Assembly (NCBI RefSeq): GCF_002111585.1
Contig: NZ_LUTP01000033.1
Location: forward strand, 1-34,144
Direction: 5' to 3'
DNA: 34,144 nucleotides
From: Lonsdalea iberica
Lineage (GTDB): Bacteria > Pseudomonadota > Gammaproteobacteria > Enterobacterales > Enterobacteriaceae
In this document: positions 10,668-20,964 of the stretch, one piece after another
Position numbering within the stretch: the first letter of the stretch is position 1
How the letters are laid out: every line of letters starts with the position of its first letter
Notes under the pieces: generated by a model
Seen by the model: the letters and a program-made list of their open reading frames with translations, nothing else
The model's database searches: none
Told to the model about the DNA's origin: nothing
Translations under genes and position numbers: made by a program

Positions 10668-11075
10668 CTAACCCTGAGATTGATACGAATCCAAAATATC
10701 CTGCTCCGTCATTTCTGGCGTTTGCTGAGTAAAAGCGTAAAAACTCGGCTTTTTGTCGATATAGATTTGCGACACCATGCGGGTGTTCTCATCGCTGCCG
10801 AACAGTCCCACCGGCACGAAATAGGTCACCGGCGTCAGCTGCTTGTAAAACAAGTGCGAGCCACACTGACGGCAAAATGCGCGCTCCGCCCACTCTGAAG
10901 ACCGGAAATAGGAGACAAAGTCCTTACCGTCGATAACAAGATCATCTTTGCAGTCAATCGACATCAGCGGGCCACCGCTCCAGGTCTGGCACATACCGCA
11001 GTGGCAAACGGAAACGTCATGGATATTGCGCTCGGTGGATAGCGTGACTGCACCGCATAAACAACGTCCTTCCAT
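10668..11075 (-). CDS. GFA/CENP-V family zinc protein
   Basis: This 135-residue protein has the cysteine pattern of the GFA (glutathione-dependent formaldehyde-activating enzyme-like, CENP-V) beta-tent fold: C5 and C7 in GRCLCGAV, a second set in CHCGMCQTWSGG, and CRQCGSHLFY further on. These cysteines form structural and catalytic zinc sites in the family. Members are mostly uncharacterised; the formaldehyde-glutathione activity of Gfa should not be assumed for this one. It stands alone between the gltBD and sspB terminators and is absent from this place in E. coli K-12, where other genes separate gltD from sspB, so it is probably a lineage-variable gene. The start MEGRCLCG is typical for the family. 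The RBS on the minus strand is AAGGGGAC. Confidence 0.88.
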   Translation of the reverse strand: MEGRCLCGAVTLSTERNIHDVSVCHCGMCQTWSGGPLMSIDCKDDLVIDGKDFVSYFRSSEWAERAFCRQCGSHLFYKQLTPVTYFVPVGLFGSDENTRMVSQIYIDKKPSFYAFTQQTPEMTEQDILDSYQSQG

Positions 11076-11211
11076 TTCCAGTCCCCTTTAAACGAAAAAA
11101 ATAAACATCAATTTCAAGACAAAAGTATGTCTCTATTTTGTTTAGATAGACAATGCTGGGGGGATGAAATAAGGAAAGTGAAAGCGATATCGAAAGGATT
11201 TTTGGATATAA

Positions 11212-11238
11212 AAAAGGGCACTTGCATCGTGCCCTTTT
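11212..11238. terminator. Bidirectional-looking terminator after sspB
   Basis: A perfect 10-bp stem, AAAAGGGCAC/GTGCCCTTTT (11212-11221/11229-11238), with a 7-nt loop lies 8 bp beyond the sspB stop. Read on the minus strand it ends in a run of Us and terminates sspAB. The same structure works on the plus strand, but nothing obvious is transcribed into it from the left. Confidence 0.88.
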
Positions 11239-11246
11239 GTACTGAG

Positions 11247-11747
11247 TTACTTCACCACCCGCAGCGCAGGACGCCCGCCGCGAGGCGGCGAAGGGGGTTC
11301 GTCGTCCGGCGTTTCATTGCCGGAGGGGGTGGTTTCAACATCGTCGACCGTACGTAACGATGGCTTGTGCGGCTCATCATCCTGTACCAGCGCGTCATCA
11401 GCGCCCTCACCGGCTTCATAGGCAGGTTCAGGCTCGAACATGGTGCCTGCGCCGTTTTCACGGGCGTAGATCGCCATGACCGCCGCCATTGGCACCATCA
11501 CCTGGCGAGGAACGCCGCCGAAACGAGCGTTAAAGCGTACAAGGTCGTCAGCCAATTCAAGATTGCCCACGGCAAGCGGCGCAATGTTGAGCACTATCTG
11601 GCCGTCGCGGGCAAACTCCATCGGCACCTGCACACCGGGCAGCGAGACGTCCACCACCAGATGCGGCGTAAGCTGGTTATCAAGCAGCCAGTCATAGAAA
11701 GCGCGTAATAAGTACGGGCGGCGCGGTGATAGCTGAGACAGAGCCAT
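11247..11747 (-). CDS. sspB: SspB, ClpXP substrate adaptor
   Basis: SspB tethers ssrA-tagged peptides and the RseA fragment to ClpXP. The 166-residue product begins MALSQLSPRRPYLLRAF, has the conserved substrate-binding body (about 5-110, VVDVSLPGVQVPMEFARDG and FNARFGGVPRQV), a long acidic and variable linker (about 111-150), and ends with the ClpX-binding XB tail RGGRPALRVVK, which is identical to E. coli. The start lies 5 bp after the sspA stop, so the two genes are co-transcribed. The link to DegS in the same window is functional: DegS makes the first RseA cut, and SspB helps deliver the released fragment for degradation. The gene is intact. Confidence 0.97.
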   Translation of the reverse strand: MALSQLSPRRPYLLRAFYDWLLDNQLTPHLVVDVSLPGVQVPMEFARDGQIVLNIAPLAVGNLELADDLVRFNARFGGVPRQVMVPMAAVMAIYARENGAGTMFEPEPAYEAGEGADDALVQDDEPHKPSLRTVDDVETTPSGNETPDDEPPSPPRGGRPALRVVK

Positions 11748-11752
11748 GTATC

Positions 11753-12394
11753 TTAACCTCGGGTCTGTAACCGGATTTCGCGCTCGGCTTCGGTCAGGGA
11801 AGCCAGGAAAGCGTCGCGTTCAAAGACGCGCGTCATGTAGCCTTTCAGCTCCTTGGAACCCGACCCGCTCAGTTCGATGCCCATCAACGGCAAACGCCAC
11901 AATAACGGTGCCAGGTAGCAATCCACCAGGCTGAACTCTTCGCTCATGAAGTAAGGCGTTTCATTGAATACCGGCGCAATGGCCAGCAGCTCTTCGCGCA
12001 GTTGTTTACGTGCCGCGTCGGCCTGCGCCGCTGTACCGGTGAAGATGGTTTTCAACAGCGAATACCAGTCTTGCTCGATGCGATGCATCATCAGACGGCT
12101 GTTGCCGCGTGCGACTGGATAGACAGGCATTAGTGGCGGATGCGGGAAACGCTCATCCAGATATTCCATGATGATGCGGGATTCATACAGCGTCAGTTCA
12201 CGATCCACCAACGTCGGGACGGAACCGTAAGGGTTGAGGTCAATGAGATCCTGCGGCAGATTATCCGCATCTACCTGTTCGATCTCGACACTCACTCCTT
12301 TTTCCGCCAGTACTATACGTACCTGATGGCTGAAAATATCGGACGGGCCGGAAAACAGCGTCATTACCGAACGTTTGTTGGCAGCGACAGCCAT
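11753..12394 (-). CDS. sspA: SspA, stringent starvation protein A (GST-fold RNA polymerase-associated)
   Basis: SspA binds sigma-70 RNA polymerase and supports stationary-phase acid resistance and late gene expression of phage P1. The 213-residue product has the GST-like fold but no glutathione transferase activity is known. Conserved landmarks are MTLFSGPSDIFSHQVRIVL, SVPTLVDRELTLYESRIIMEYLDERFPHP (in parts) and the Pro-His-Pro turn (about 84-86) used for transcription activation in E. coli. The reading frame extends four codons further upstream, but MAVAANKR is chosen as start because GGAGG lies 5 nt before it and it matches the E. coli N terminus. It forms an operon with sspB. Confidence 0.97.
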   Translation of the reverse strand: MAVAANKRSVMTLFSGPSDIFSHQVRIVLAEKGVSVEIEQVDADNLPQDLIDLNPYGSVPTLVDRELTLYESRIIMEYLDERFPHPPLMPVYPVARGNSRLMMHRIEQDWYSLLKTIFTGTAAQADAARKQLREELLAIAPVFNETPYFMSEEFSLVDCYLAPLLWRLPLMGIELSGSGSKELKGYMTRVFERDAFLASLTEAEREIRLQTRG

Positions 12395-12720
12395 GAAAAC
12401 CTCCAAGTTTATCGAGAAAATACGGCATAGAACCGATCGAATATTATCCTGCAGGCCTTGCCGCGTTTGAACTTCTTACTGGAGTAAGAAACCGCTGACG
12501 ACAGCTGTCGTTTTATCAAAACTTACTAGCTGGCAAACAGGTACAAAACCGGCGATTAGTGTATCAGATTTTGTTCGTTTTGGGGGGATATAAGCGCCAA
12601 TTCATCGTTAACCATAAGGAATTAAAGAGAATTTTTTAGACGCTCGGAGAAACAGGCAAAAAAAACCCGGTGACGAGCACCGGGTTTCTGACGTTGATTT
12701 CGCTGCAAAGCAGCCGGAAA
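12395..12720 (-). promoter_or_regulatory. sspA promoter and leader region
   Basis: This 326-bp gap between rpsI and sspA holds no gene. On the minus strand an extended -10 box, TGATACACT, lies at 12566-12558 and would start a leader of about 155 nt. The leader contains two palindromes: TTCTTACT-GG-AGTAAGAA (12473-12490) and the gap-free ACGACAGCTGTCGT (12498-12511). The rpsI terminator occupies 12658-12687. The promoter is inferred from the box alone; no convincing -35 was found. Confidence 0.5.
12658..12687 (-). terminator. Terminator of rplM-rpsI
   Basis: A 10-bp stem AAACCCGGTG/CACCGGGTTT (12663-12672/12678-12687) with loop ACGAG lies about 33 bp past the rpsI stop. On the minus strand the stem is followed by a run of eight Us (12665-12658). 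Confidence 0.9.
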
Positions 12721-13116
<396 letters not shown>

Positions 13117-13128
13117 CTATAATCCCGA

Positions 13129-13632
<504 letters not shown>

Positions 13633-13797
13633 GCTATCTAGTCCAGCAAACCTACCCCTTCGAATAGCTATTGCCAGCGCGATTAAAGTTTCGGGAAAAA
13701 AACTTTGTTGTAACGTGGGGTCGCAGGATTATAGAGAAGCCGACATCAAAAATCGACCTTTTTTCTACCACATTGATAGAAAAGGCGGCAGCACCCT

Positions 13798-14913
13798 TTA
13801 CGACAAATGGGGCAGTTGAAGGTAGTCTTCGCTTTGCATCTCCTGCAACCGGGACAGGCAACGGCGGTATTCGAACACCAGACGAGCGCCCTGATAGAGA
13901 TCGGCCATCGGCACCTGTGCCGACATTATCAGCTTCACCCGGCGCTCGTAAAATTCATCGACTAACGCCAGGAAACGCCGCGCGATGTCCTCCTCCGCCT
14001 CGCCCATCACTGTGACGTGATCCAGTAGCACGCAGTGATAACGCTGAGATAACGCAATGTAGTCGTTTTGGCTGCGCGCATCGGCGCACAACGTGGCGAA
14101 ACTTACCGCCAACACGCCGTTACGGCTGCCCAGCACAGGCATCGCACGGTGGTTTATCTCCAGCGTTTCACCCTCGGGCGTGTGCCCAGAGAGATCCGTG
14201 AATATTTGCCGCATCGCATCGTCGGCATGCGCATCAAGCGGAGAAAAATAAAGGTGAGCTTGCCGCAGCGTTCGCTGTCGATAATCAATGCCCGCATCGA
14301 CATTGACCACGGCGCAGTTCTGCTTAATCAGCTCAATGGCCGGTAAAAAGCGCGACCGCTGAAGGCCGTTACGATAAAGCTCGTCCGGCGGAATATTGGA
14401 CGTCGCGACCAGCGTGATGCCTCGCGCGAACAACGCGCCGAGCAGCTCGGCCAGCAGCATGGCGTCGGTGATATCAGAGACGAAAAATTCATCGAAGCAC
14501 AGCACATCGGTCTGCGCTTTGAATTCATCCGCTACCTGCTCCAGCGGGTTTTCGTGTCCCTGTAGCCGATTCAGCGCTTCATGAACTCGCAGCATGAAGC
14601 GATGGAAATGAAGACGCAATTTGCGCTCGCCGGGCAGGCTGTGGAAAAACAGATCCATCAACCAGGTTTTCCCCCTCCCCACACCGCCCCACAAATATAG
14701 CCCTTCGACGGGCGCCTGCGCTGGCTGTTTTTTCCTGCCGAGACGCTGAAGCCAGCTTAACGGCTCGCTGGCCTTAGATGCCTGCTGACGCGCCGCCAAT
14801 GCGCGGTGGATATCGTCAAGCCGCAGCACCGTTTGGCGCTGCACCTCATCCGGCTGATAATCCTGCGTCGCTAAAGCCTGCTGGTAAAGCGTTATCGGCG
14901 TCATATTCTGCAT
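13798..14913 (-). CDS. zapE: ZapE, AFG1-like cell division ATPase
   Basis: ZapE is an AAA-type ATPase that joins the Z ring late and destabilises FtsZ polymers, notably under low oxygen or heat. The 371-residue product (E. coli 375) has Walker A GGVGRGKT (76-83), Walker B VLCFDEFFVSD with D141-E142, and sensor motif VATSNIPPDELYRNGLQR. The C-terminal block YERRVKLIMSAQVP and CLSRLQEMQS matches the AFG1/LACE1 family. The start MQNMTP corresponds to the E. coli N terminus; its RBS is poor. It is divergent from zapG, with 222 bp between the two genes, so two Z-ring-associated genes share a control region. Confidence 0.96.
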   Translation of the reverse strand: MQNMTPITLYQQALATQDYQPDEVQRQTVLRLDDIHRALAARQQASKASEPLSWLQRLGRKKQPAQAPVEGLYLWGGVGRGKTWLMDLFFHSLPGERKLRLHFHRFMLRVHEALNRLQGHENPLEQVADEFKAQTDVLCFDEFFVSDITDAMLLAELLGALFARGITLVATSNIPPDELYRNGLQRSRFLPAIELIKQNCAVVNVDAGIDYRQRTLRQAHLYFSPLDAHADDAMRQIFTDLSGHTPEGETLEINHRAMPVLGSRNGVLAVSFATLCADARSQNDYIALSQRYHCVLLDHVTVMGEAEEDIARRFLALVDEFYERRVKLIMSAQVPMADLYQGARLVFEYRRCLSRLQEMQSEDYLQLPHLS

Positions 14914-15135
14914 GGCGGCCAGATCCCTATGAAGAGGAGATAATCGGTCTTTTCTCGTTGAAGAACCTTAGTTTAGCGTCTAAATCATAGCACTTAACGC
15001 CCCCACAGCGGCTTACGCTCACCAACTGCTTTATTACATCCTGTTTCAGGACTCCACTCTGGCAAGCTTAGCGGTTATAGTGACTATTATTGAGTGAAAA
15101 ATACGACGGAAAAACGAAGTCAAATAGGAGTCATT

Positions 15136-15540
15136 ATGACCTGGGAGTACGCGCTGATTGGATTTGTTATCGGTGTCATCATCGGTGCGGTGGCGATGCG
15201 CTTCGGCAATCGCAAACTGCGCCAGCAGCAGGTACTGCAACACGAGCTAGAGAAGAGCAAAGCCGATCTGGAGCAATATCGTCAGGAGCTTGTGGGTCAT
15301 TTCGCCCGTAGCGCCGAGTTGCTGGACAACATGGCGGACGACTATCGCAAGCTGTATCAGCATATGGCTAAAAGCTCGAACGATCTGCTTCCTGAAGGGC
15401 AGTCACGCGAAAATCCGTTCAACTATCGTCTGACAGAAGCCGAATCAGACAACGATCAGGTGCCGGTGAAGATGCCCCCGCGTGATTACTCGGAAAGCGC
15501 CTCCGGACTGCTGCGCAGCGAAACGCCGTTGCGGAAATAA
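15136..15540 (+). CDS. zapG: ZapG (YhcB), inner-membrane cell envelope/division protein
   Basis: The 134-residue product starts MTWEYALIGFVIGVIIGAV with one N-terminal membrane helix (about 4-22), followed by a long cytoplasmic coiled coil (about 27-80) and a C-terminal tail containing RDYSESASGLLR, a block shared with E. coli YhcB. YhcB/ZapG is linked to division, cell shape and coordination of envelope synthesis; the exact mechanism is not settled. The open frame runs 14 codons further upstream, but TAGGAG just before this ATG and the E. coli N terminus fix the start. A hairpin terminator follows at 15560-15580. Confidence 0.95.
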   Translation: MTWEYALIGFVIGVIIGAVAMRFGNRKLRQQQVLQHELEKSKADLEQYRQELVGHFARSAELLDNMADDYRKLYQHMAKSSNDLLPEGQSRENPFNYRLTEAESDNDQVPVKMPPRDYSESASGLLRSETPLRK

Positions 15541-15559
15541 TTCCTCTTCTTCCCCACGC

Positions 15560-15589
15560 GCGGGGCATTTCTTGCCCCGCTCTTCTCTT
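15560..15589 (+). terminator. Terminator after zapG
   Basis: The stem GCGGGGCA/TGCCCCGC (15560-15567/15573-15580) with a 5-nt loop is followed by TCTTCTCTT, which is U-rich but interrupted by Cs. It lies 19 bp past the zapG stop, so termination is likely but perhaps incomplete. Confidence 0.65.
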
Positions 15590-15734
15590 CCGCGGCGCAG
15601 GCCGCTCCTTACATTTCACGAATAAAACCGCAATGAACTTTACACGTGAATAGTCGGTCTGACTCTTCACCACAAGATTGAGTTTATATATCATCATTTT
15701 ATTTCTACGCAGGTCGAGAGAGAGTTAACAATCA

Positions 15735-17102
15735 ATGAAAAAGACATCGATGTTATTCAGCGCACTAGCCATTAGTATCGGACTGTCCCTATCTACGCTG
15801 CCTGTTGCCCAAGCCGCTCTACCTGCGGTCGTCGCCGGTCAATCGCTGCCGAGTCTGGCCCCCATGCTGGAAAAAGTCCTGCCCGCCGTCGTCAGCGTCC
15901 ATGTGGAAGGCACTCAGGTTCAAAATCAGCGTATCCCGGAAGAGTTTAAGTTCTTTTTTGGCCCCAACGCGCCGGCCGAAAAACAGAGCCGTCCGTTTGA
16001 AGGACTTGGCTCGGGCGTCATCATTGATGCCGCCAAGGGTTACGTACTGACCAATAACCACGTGATCAACAATGCGGACAAAATTCGCGTCCAGCTGAAT
16101 GACGGCCGTGAATATGATGCCAAGCTCATCGGTCGCGACGCGCAAACGGATATCGCCTTGCTGCAGTTGAGCGACGCGAAAAACCTGACCGCCGTGAAGA
16201 TGGCGGATTCCGATCAGCTCCGCGTCGGCGACTTCGCCGTCGCCGTCGGCAACCCCTTCGGTCTGGGTCAAACCGCCACCTCCGGCATCATCTCTGCGCT
16301 GGGCCGTAGCGGTCTGAATCTGGAAGGGCTGGAAAACTTCATTCAGACCGATGCCTCCATCAACCGCGGCAACTCCGGGGGCGCGCTGGTCAACCTGAAC
16401 GGCGAGCTGATTGGGATCAATACCGCGATTCTGGCGCCCGGCGGCGGCAATATCGGCATCGGCTTCGCCATCCCCAGCAACATGGCGCAGAACCTGACTC
16501 AGCAGCTGTTGGAGTTCGGGGAAGTCAAACGCGGCCTGCTTGGCATTAAAGGCAGCGAAATGACCTCTGAAATGGCCAAGGCCTTTAAGGTGGACGCACA
16601 GCGCGGCGCGTTCGTCAGCGAGGTCTTGCCGAAATCCGCGGCGGCCAAAGCCGGTATCAAGGCTGGCGACGTTCTGGTCTCTCTGGACGGTAAGGCGATC
16701 AACAGCTTCGCTGAACTGCGTGCCAAAGTGGGTACCACGGCTCCGGGTAAAACCGTAAAAATCGGCCTGATTCGCGACGGTAAACAGCAAGAGGTTTCCG
16801 TCGTTCTGGACAACAGCGCCAACGCGTCCACTAACGCCGAAACGCTGTCTCCTGGCCTGCAGGGCGCCACATTGACAGACGGTCAGTCGAAGAATGGCGG
16901 CAAAGGCGTCGCAATTGACAACATCGCCAAAGACAGCGCCGCGAGTAAAATTGGTTTGCAGAAAGGCGACGTCATCATCGGCGTTAACCGTGAACGCGTG
17001 GAAAACATCGCCCAGTTGCGCAAGATATTGGAAGCCAAGCCAACCGTATTGGCTCTGAATATCATCCGCGGGGATGAATCGATTTATCTACTATTACGCT
17101 GA
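15735..17102 (+). CDS. degQ: DegQ, periplasmic serine protease/chaperone
   Basis: DegQ degrades or refolds misfolded periplasmic proteins as an HtrA-family oligomer. The 455-residue product (same as E. coli) starts with a signal peptide, MKKTSMLFSALAISIGLSLS, with cleavage predicted after AQA (residue 27). The catalytic triad is H109 (TNNHVI), D139 (QTDIAL) and S214 (GNSGGAL). Two PDZ domains follow, about 255-345 and 365-450. The LA loop near 60-85 (FKFFFGPNAP) is of the short DegQ type, not the long DegP one. RBS GAGAGAG lies before ATG with an AT-rich promoter zone at 15680-15710 (TTATAT). degS follows after a hairpin. Confidence 0.97.
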   Translation: MKKTSMLFSALAISIGLSLSTLPVAQAALPAVVAGQSLPSLAPMLEKVLPAVVSVHVEGTQVQNQRIPEEFKFFFGPNAPAEKQSRPFEGLGSGVIIDAAKGYVLTNNHVINNADKIRVQLNDGREYDAKLIGRDAQTDIALLQLSDAKNLTAVKMADSDQLRVGDFAVAVGNPFGLGQTATSGIISALGRSGLNLEGLENFIQTDASINRGNSGGALVNLNGELIGINTAILAPGGGNIGIGFAIPSNMAQNLTQQLLEFGEVKRGLLGIKGSEMTSEMAKAFKVDAQRGAFVSEVLPKSAAAKAGIKAGDVLVSLDGKAINSFAELRAKVGTTAPGKTVKIGLIRDGKQQEVSVVLDNSANASTNAETLSPGLQGATLTDGQSKNGGKGVAIDNIAKDSAASKIGLQKGDVIIGVNRERVENIAQLRKILEAKPTVLALNIIRGDESIYLLLR

Positions 17103-17116
17103 TCCCGCTAAAAACT

Positions 17117-17139
17117 GGACGCCGCGCCGTGCGGCGTCC
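17117..17139 (+). terminator. Hairpin between degQ and degS (weak terminator or attenuator)
   Basis: A perfect 9-bp GC-rich stem, GGACGCCGC/GCGGCGTCC (17117-17125/17131-17139), with loop GCCGT lies 14 bp past degQ. It lacks a T run (TACCATCTTTG follows), so full termination is doubtful. It may protect the degQ mRNA 3' end or reduce read-through to degS. Confidence 0.5.
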
Positions 17140-17189
17140 TACCATCTTTGTTATCCTGCGCTTTATTCTTCTTTAAGTCCCAAACGCTC

Positions 17190-18242
17190 ATGTTAACCAA
17201 ACTGATACGCTCAGCATTGATTGGTGTCGTCGTGGCCGCGATCTTGCTGTTGGCCCTTCCCGCACTGCGCTCCAGCAGCCTAGTGCTGAAAGAGGAGACA
17301 TCGACGCTGAACGAGGCGCCCGTCAGCTATTACCAGGGGGTGCGCCGCGCCGCGCCAGCGGTCGTTAACGTCTATAATCGGGCTGGCGGCAAAGACGAAC
17401 TCAACGTCCGCACGCTGGGTTCGGGCGTTATCATGAACAACAAGGGCTATATTCTTACCAACAAACATGTCATCACAGACGCCGAACAAATCGTCGTCAC
17501 GTTGCAAGACGGCCGCCTGTATGAGGCGCTGCTGGTCGGCTCGGATACGCTGACCGATCTGGCGGTACTTAAAATCGAAGCCACCAGCTTGCCGGCGATC
17601 GCCATCAACGATCACCGGACCGCCCACGTCGGCGATGTCGTGATGGCCATTGGCAACCCCTACAACCTGGGACAAACCATCACACAGGGCATCATCAGCG
17701 CCACCGGGCGAGTCGGGCTCAGCTCATCAGGCCGTCAGAACTTTCTCCAGACCGACGCTTCCATCAACCGGGGCAACTCCGGCGGCGCGCTGGTCAATAC
17801 GCTAGGAGAACTGGTCGGCATCAACACCCTGTCTTTTGATAAGAGCAACGACGGCGGAACGCCGGAAGGAATTGGCTTTGCGATCCCTGTCGCGCTGGCG
17901 ACGAAAGTGATGGGTAAGCTCATTCGCGACGGTCGAGTCATCCGCGGTTACATCGGCATCAACGGCGCCCAGATTGAACGAGTGGGCAACAAGAATGCCG
18001 GACTGGAGCGCCTGCAGGGCATCATCGTCAGCAAAGTCGAGCAGGACGGTCCAGCGGACAAAGCGGGCATCAAGCAAGACGATCTGCTGCTGAAAGTGAA
18101 CAACAAACCGGCGCGGTCAGTCATTGAAACTATGGACCAGGTGGCGGAGCTGCGCCCCGGCACGGTGATCCCGGTCGTAATTTTCCGCGACAACAAAGAG
18201 ATGACGCTCGACGTGACCATTCAGGAATTCCCGGCGAACTAG
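17190..18242 (+). CDS. degS: DegS, membrane-anchored stress-sensor protease
   Basis: DegS makes the first cut in RseA when unfolded outer-membrane porin C termini bind its PDZ domain, starting the sigma-E response. The 350-residue product (E. coli 355) has one N-terminal membrane anchor (about 8-27), a trypsin-like domain with H93 (TNKHVI), D123 (LTDLAV) and S197 (RGNSGGAL), and a single C-terminal PDZ domain (from about 245, YIGINGAQIE). An in-frame upstream ATG at 17148 exists, but the start at MLTKLIRS is chosen because it places the anchor as in E. coli (MFVKLLRS). The RBS there is weak. The gene converges on murA across a shared terminator. Confidence 0.95.
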   Translation: MLTKLIRSALIGVVVAAILLLALPALRSSSLVLKEETSTLNEAPVSYYQGVRRAAPAVVNVYNRAGGKDELNVRTLGSGVIMNNKGYILTNKHVITDAEQIVVTLQDGRLYEALLVGSDTLTDLAVLKIEATSLPAIAINDHRTAHVGDVVMAIGNPYNLGQTITQGIISATGRVGLSSSGRQNFLQTDASINRGNSGGALVNTLGELVGINTLSFDKSNDGGTPEGIGFAIPVALATKVMGKLIRDGRVIRGYIGINGAQIERVGNKNAGLERLQGIIVSKVEQDGPADKAGIKQDDLLLKVNNKPARSVIETMDQVAELRPGTVIPVVIFRDNKEMTLDVTIQEFPAN

Positions 18243-18277
18243 CGCGTAACGTCACGCTTTGCCGCTCACAGAACGAG

Positions 18278-18316
18278 AAACGGGACGACGGCCTCACGGC
18301 TATCGTCCCGTTTTTT
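18278..18316. terminator. Terminator between convergent degS and murA
   Basis: The stem AACGGGACGA/TCGTCCCGTT (18279-18288/18303-18312), with a short inner GCC/GGC stem, runs into six Ts (18311-18316) on the plus strand. It terminates degS well. On the minus strand the tail is only TTTCTC, so its use by murA is less certain. Confidence 0.85.
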
Positions 18317-18330
18317 AAGGCCGAAGAAAC

Positions 18331-19605
<1,275 letters not shown>

Positions 19606-19636
19606 TCAATAATTCAGTTCAATAGCGCCGCGCTAT

Positions 19637-19891
19637 TTAGAAGCCGCTGAGCTTGCGATCGCGCTGCCACGCTTCGGGGGTATAAGCCTTGATAGACAGG
19701 GCGTGAATACGGTTGTCCGCGATATATTCCATCAGCGGCGCATAGACCGTCTGCTGCTGTTTGACGCGGCTCATGCCGGCGAATAAATCACCGACCGCAA
19801 TCACCTGAAAATGGCTTCCATCGCCGGATGCATGAACTTCCTGAAGTGCCAATGCGTTCATCAGCACGGATTCGATTTCTTTATTTTCCAT
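19637..19891 (-). CDS. ibaG: IbaG, BolA-family protein
   Basis: The 84-residue product has the BolA fold signature: [28 protein letters not shown] (seen in parts), a helix with [15 protein letters not shown], and the conserved histidine in [12 protein letters not shown]. BolA-like proteins bind monothiol glutaredoxins and Fe-S clusters; IbaG is acid-induced in E. coli and lies next to murA in most gammaproteobacteria. It is separated from mlaB by a terminator (19971-19999), so it probably has its own promoter in the 19892-19960 stretch and shares the transcript with murA. Confidence 0.95.
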   Translation of the reverse strand: MENKEIESVLMNALALQEVHASGDGSHFQVIAVGDLFAGMSRVKQQQTVYAPLMEYIADNRIHALSIKAYTPEAWQRDRKLSGF

Positions 19892-19963
19892 CGCTCTCGA
19901 TTCTACGTCTGGGGGGATGATAAACAGCGGGTATCTTAGAGGAATCCGCCGCTATCTTAAACA

Positions 19964-19999
19964 AAAGAAATCCCCCGTTGCGCAAAAGGCAATGGGGGA
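19964..19999 (-). terminator. Terminator of the mla operon
   Basis: The stem TCCCCCGTTGC/GCAATGGGGGA (19971-19981/19989-19999), with one G-U and a 7-nt loop, lies 23 bp past the mlaB stop. On the minus strand it is followed by TTTCTTTTG. It should end mlaFEDCB before ibaG. Confidence 0.8.
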
Positions 20000-20022
20000 A
20001 GAAGGGCCGTAAACACCGAGCA

Positions 20023-20325
20023 TTAGCAGGTTGTCTGCACTGGAATGACGTCGTTTAGGTTATACAGATCGATCAGCGTTTTCAGCCGGTCGCTCACCCC
20101 GATGATCCGCAGCTCGCGGCCCTTCTGCGTCTGCTGGTGATAAAAATGCACCAACAGCGCCAGACCTGCGGAGTCCACCCGCTGTAGCTGGCTGACGTCC
20201 AACCCGACCACGTTCTCCAGCAATGCCTCGCGCTGTTGCCAAAGCGGCAGCAACGTTTCACGATCTAAATCGCCTTGCAGCGTCAGCGTGCCTGCCTGCG
20301 ATTGCCAGTTCAGTGGATCAGCCAT
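20023..20325 (-). CDS. mlaB: MlaB, STAS-domain subunit of the Mla ABC transporter
   Basis: MlaB binds MlaF on the cytoplasmic side and stabilises and activates the MlaFEDB lipid transporter. The 100-residue product is a single STAS domain with the conserved [15 protein letters not shown] motif (S52). The start overlaps the end of the mlaC frame by 8 bp (ATGGCTGA), the usual arrangement for translational coupling. Because mlaC is frameshifted in this sequence, ribosomes reading the shifted frame stop at 20458, about 130 bp before mlaB, so coupling would be weakened if the shift is real. Confidence 0.95.
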   Translation of the reverse strand: MADPLNWQSQAGTLTLQGDLDRETLLPLWQQREALLENVVGLDVSQLQRVDSAGLALLVHFYHQQTQKGRELRIIGVSDRLKTLIDLYNLNDVIPVQTTC

Positions 20326-20952
20326 TTTTCTGGTCCAGCGTGATCGGCTGCTGTGCAGAAATTTGTAGCTGGCGGGTTAGCCCGTCGACACCCTGCTGGC
20401 GCAGTATCGACGCCCATTCGTTCTGTTTGGTCGTAATCATGCTCACACCTTCGGCGATCATGTCATAGGCCTGCCAGTGGCCGGTCTGACTGTTCTTGCG
20501 CCACTGAAAGTCGAGCCGCACCGGCGGGCGCCGCCGTTATCAACGATCGTCACGCGGATAGACACGATGTTGGCATCCCCCAACGGTTGCTGGGGCGCGA
20601 TCTGGTAGGTCTGCCCGTGATACAGCGCCAGCGCCTGACCGTAGGCCTGTTCGAGATAAGCGGAGAACGCCTTGAAGTAGGCTTCGCGTTGGGCGGGCGT
20701 CGCCCCCTTGTAATATTGTCCCAGCACCAGCGCGCCAGCATATTTCACCTGCACATAGGGCAGTAGCTCTTCACGTACGATATTGCGCAGGTAATTGGGA
20801 TTCTGACGGATACCCGGCTGTTCATTCTTCAGGCGGTCAAAGGTTTTCTGTGCGGCATCAGCCATCAGGCTGTAAGGATTGGTCTGGTCGGCGGCAAGCG
20901 CCGCGGGGGCCATCACCAGCAGCGCCGCCGCCATGAATAAACGTTTCAACAT
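20318..20952 (-). pseudogene. mlaC: MlaC, periplasmic phospholipid carrier, with a single-base frameshift
   Basis: MlaC ferries phospholipids between the MlaA-porin complex and MlaD. The N-terminal part, [20 protein letters not shown] (signal peptide), then [20 protein letters not shown] and so on, follows E. coli to about residue 143 (VTIVDNGG). The frame then changes: the family sequence [17 protein letters not shown] resumes in another frame and runs intact to DQKNG and the stop at 20318. Restoring one base in the G/C-rich segment near 20529-20535 (minus GGCGGCGCCC, expected GGCGGGCGCCC) gives a 211-residue protein, exactly the E. coli length. As written, translation gives a 164-residue protein with an unrelated tail. 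Either a sequencing or assembly error or a very recent loss; no other decay is visible. Confidence 0.9.
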
Positions 20953-20964
20953 GCAGATATCCTC

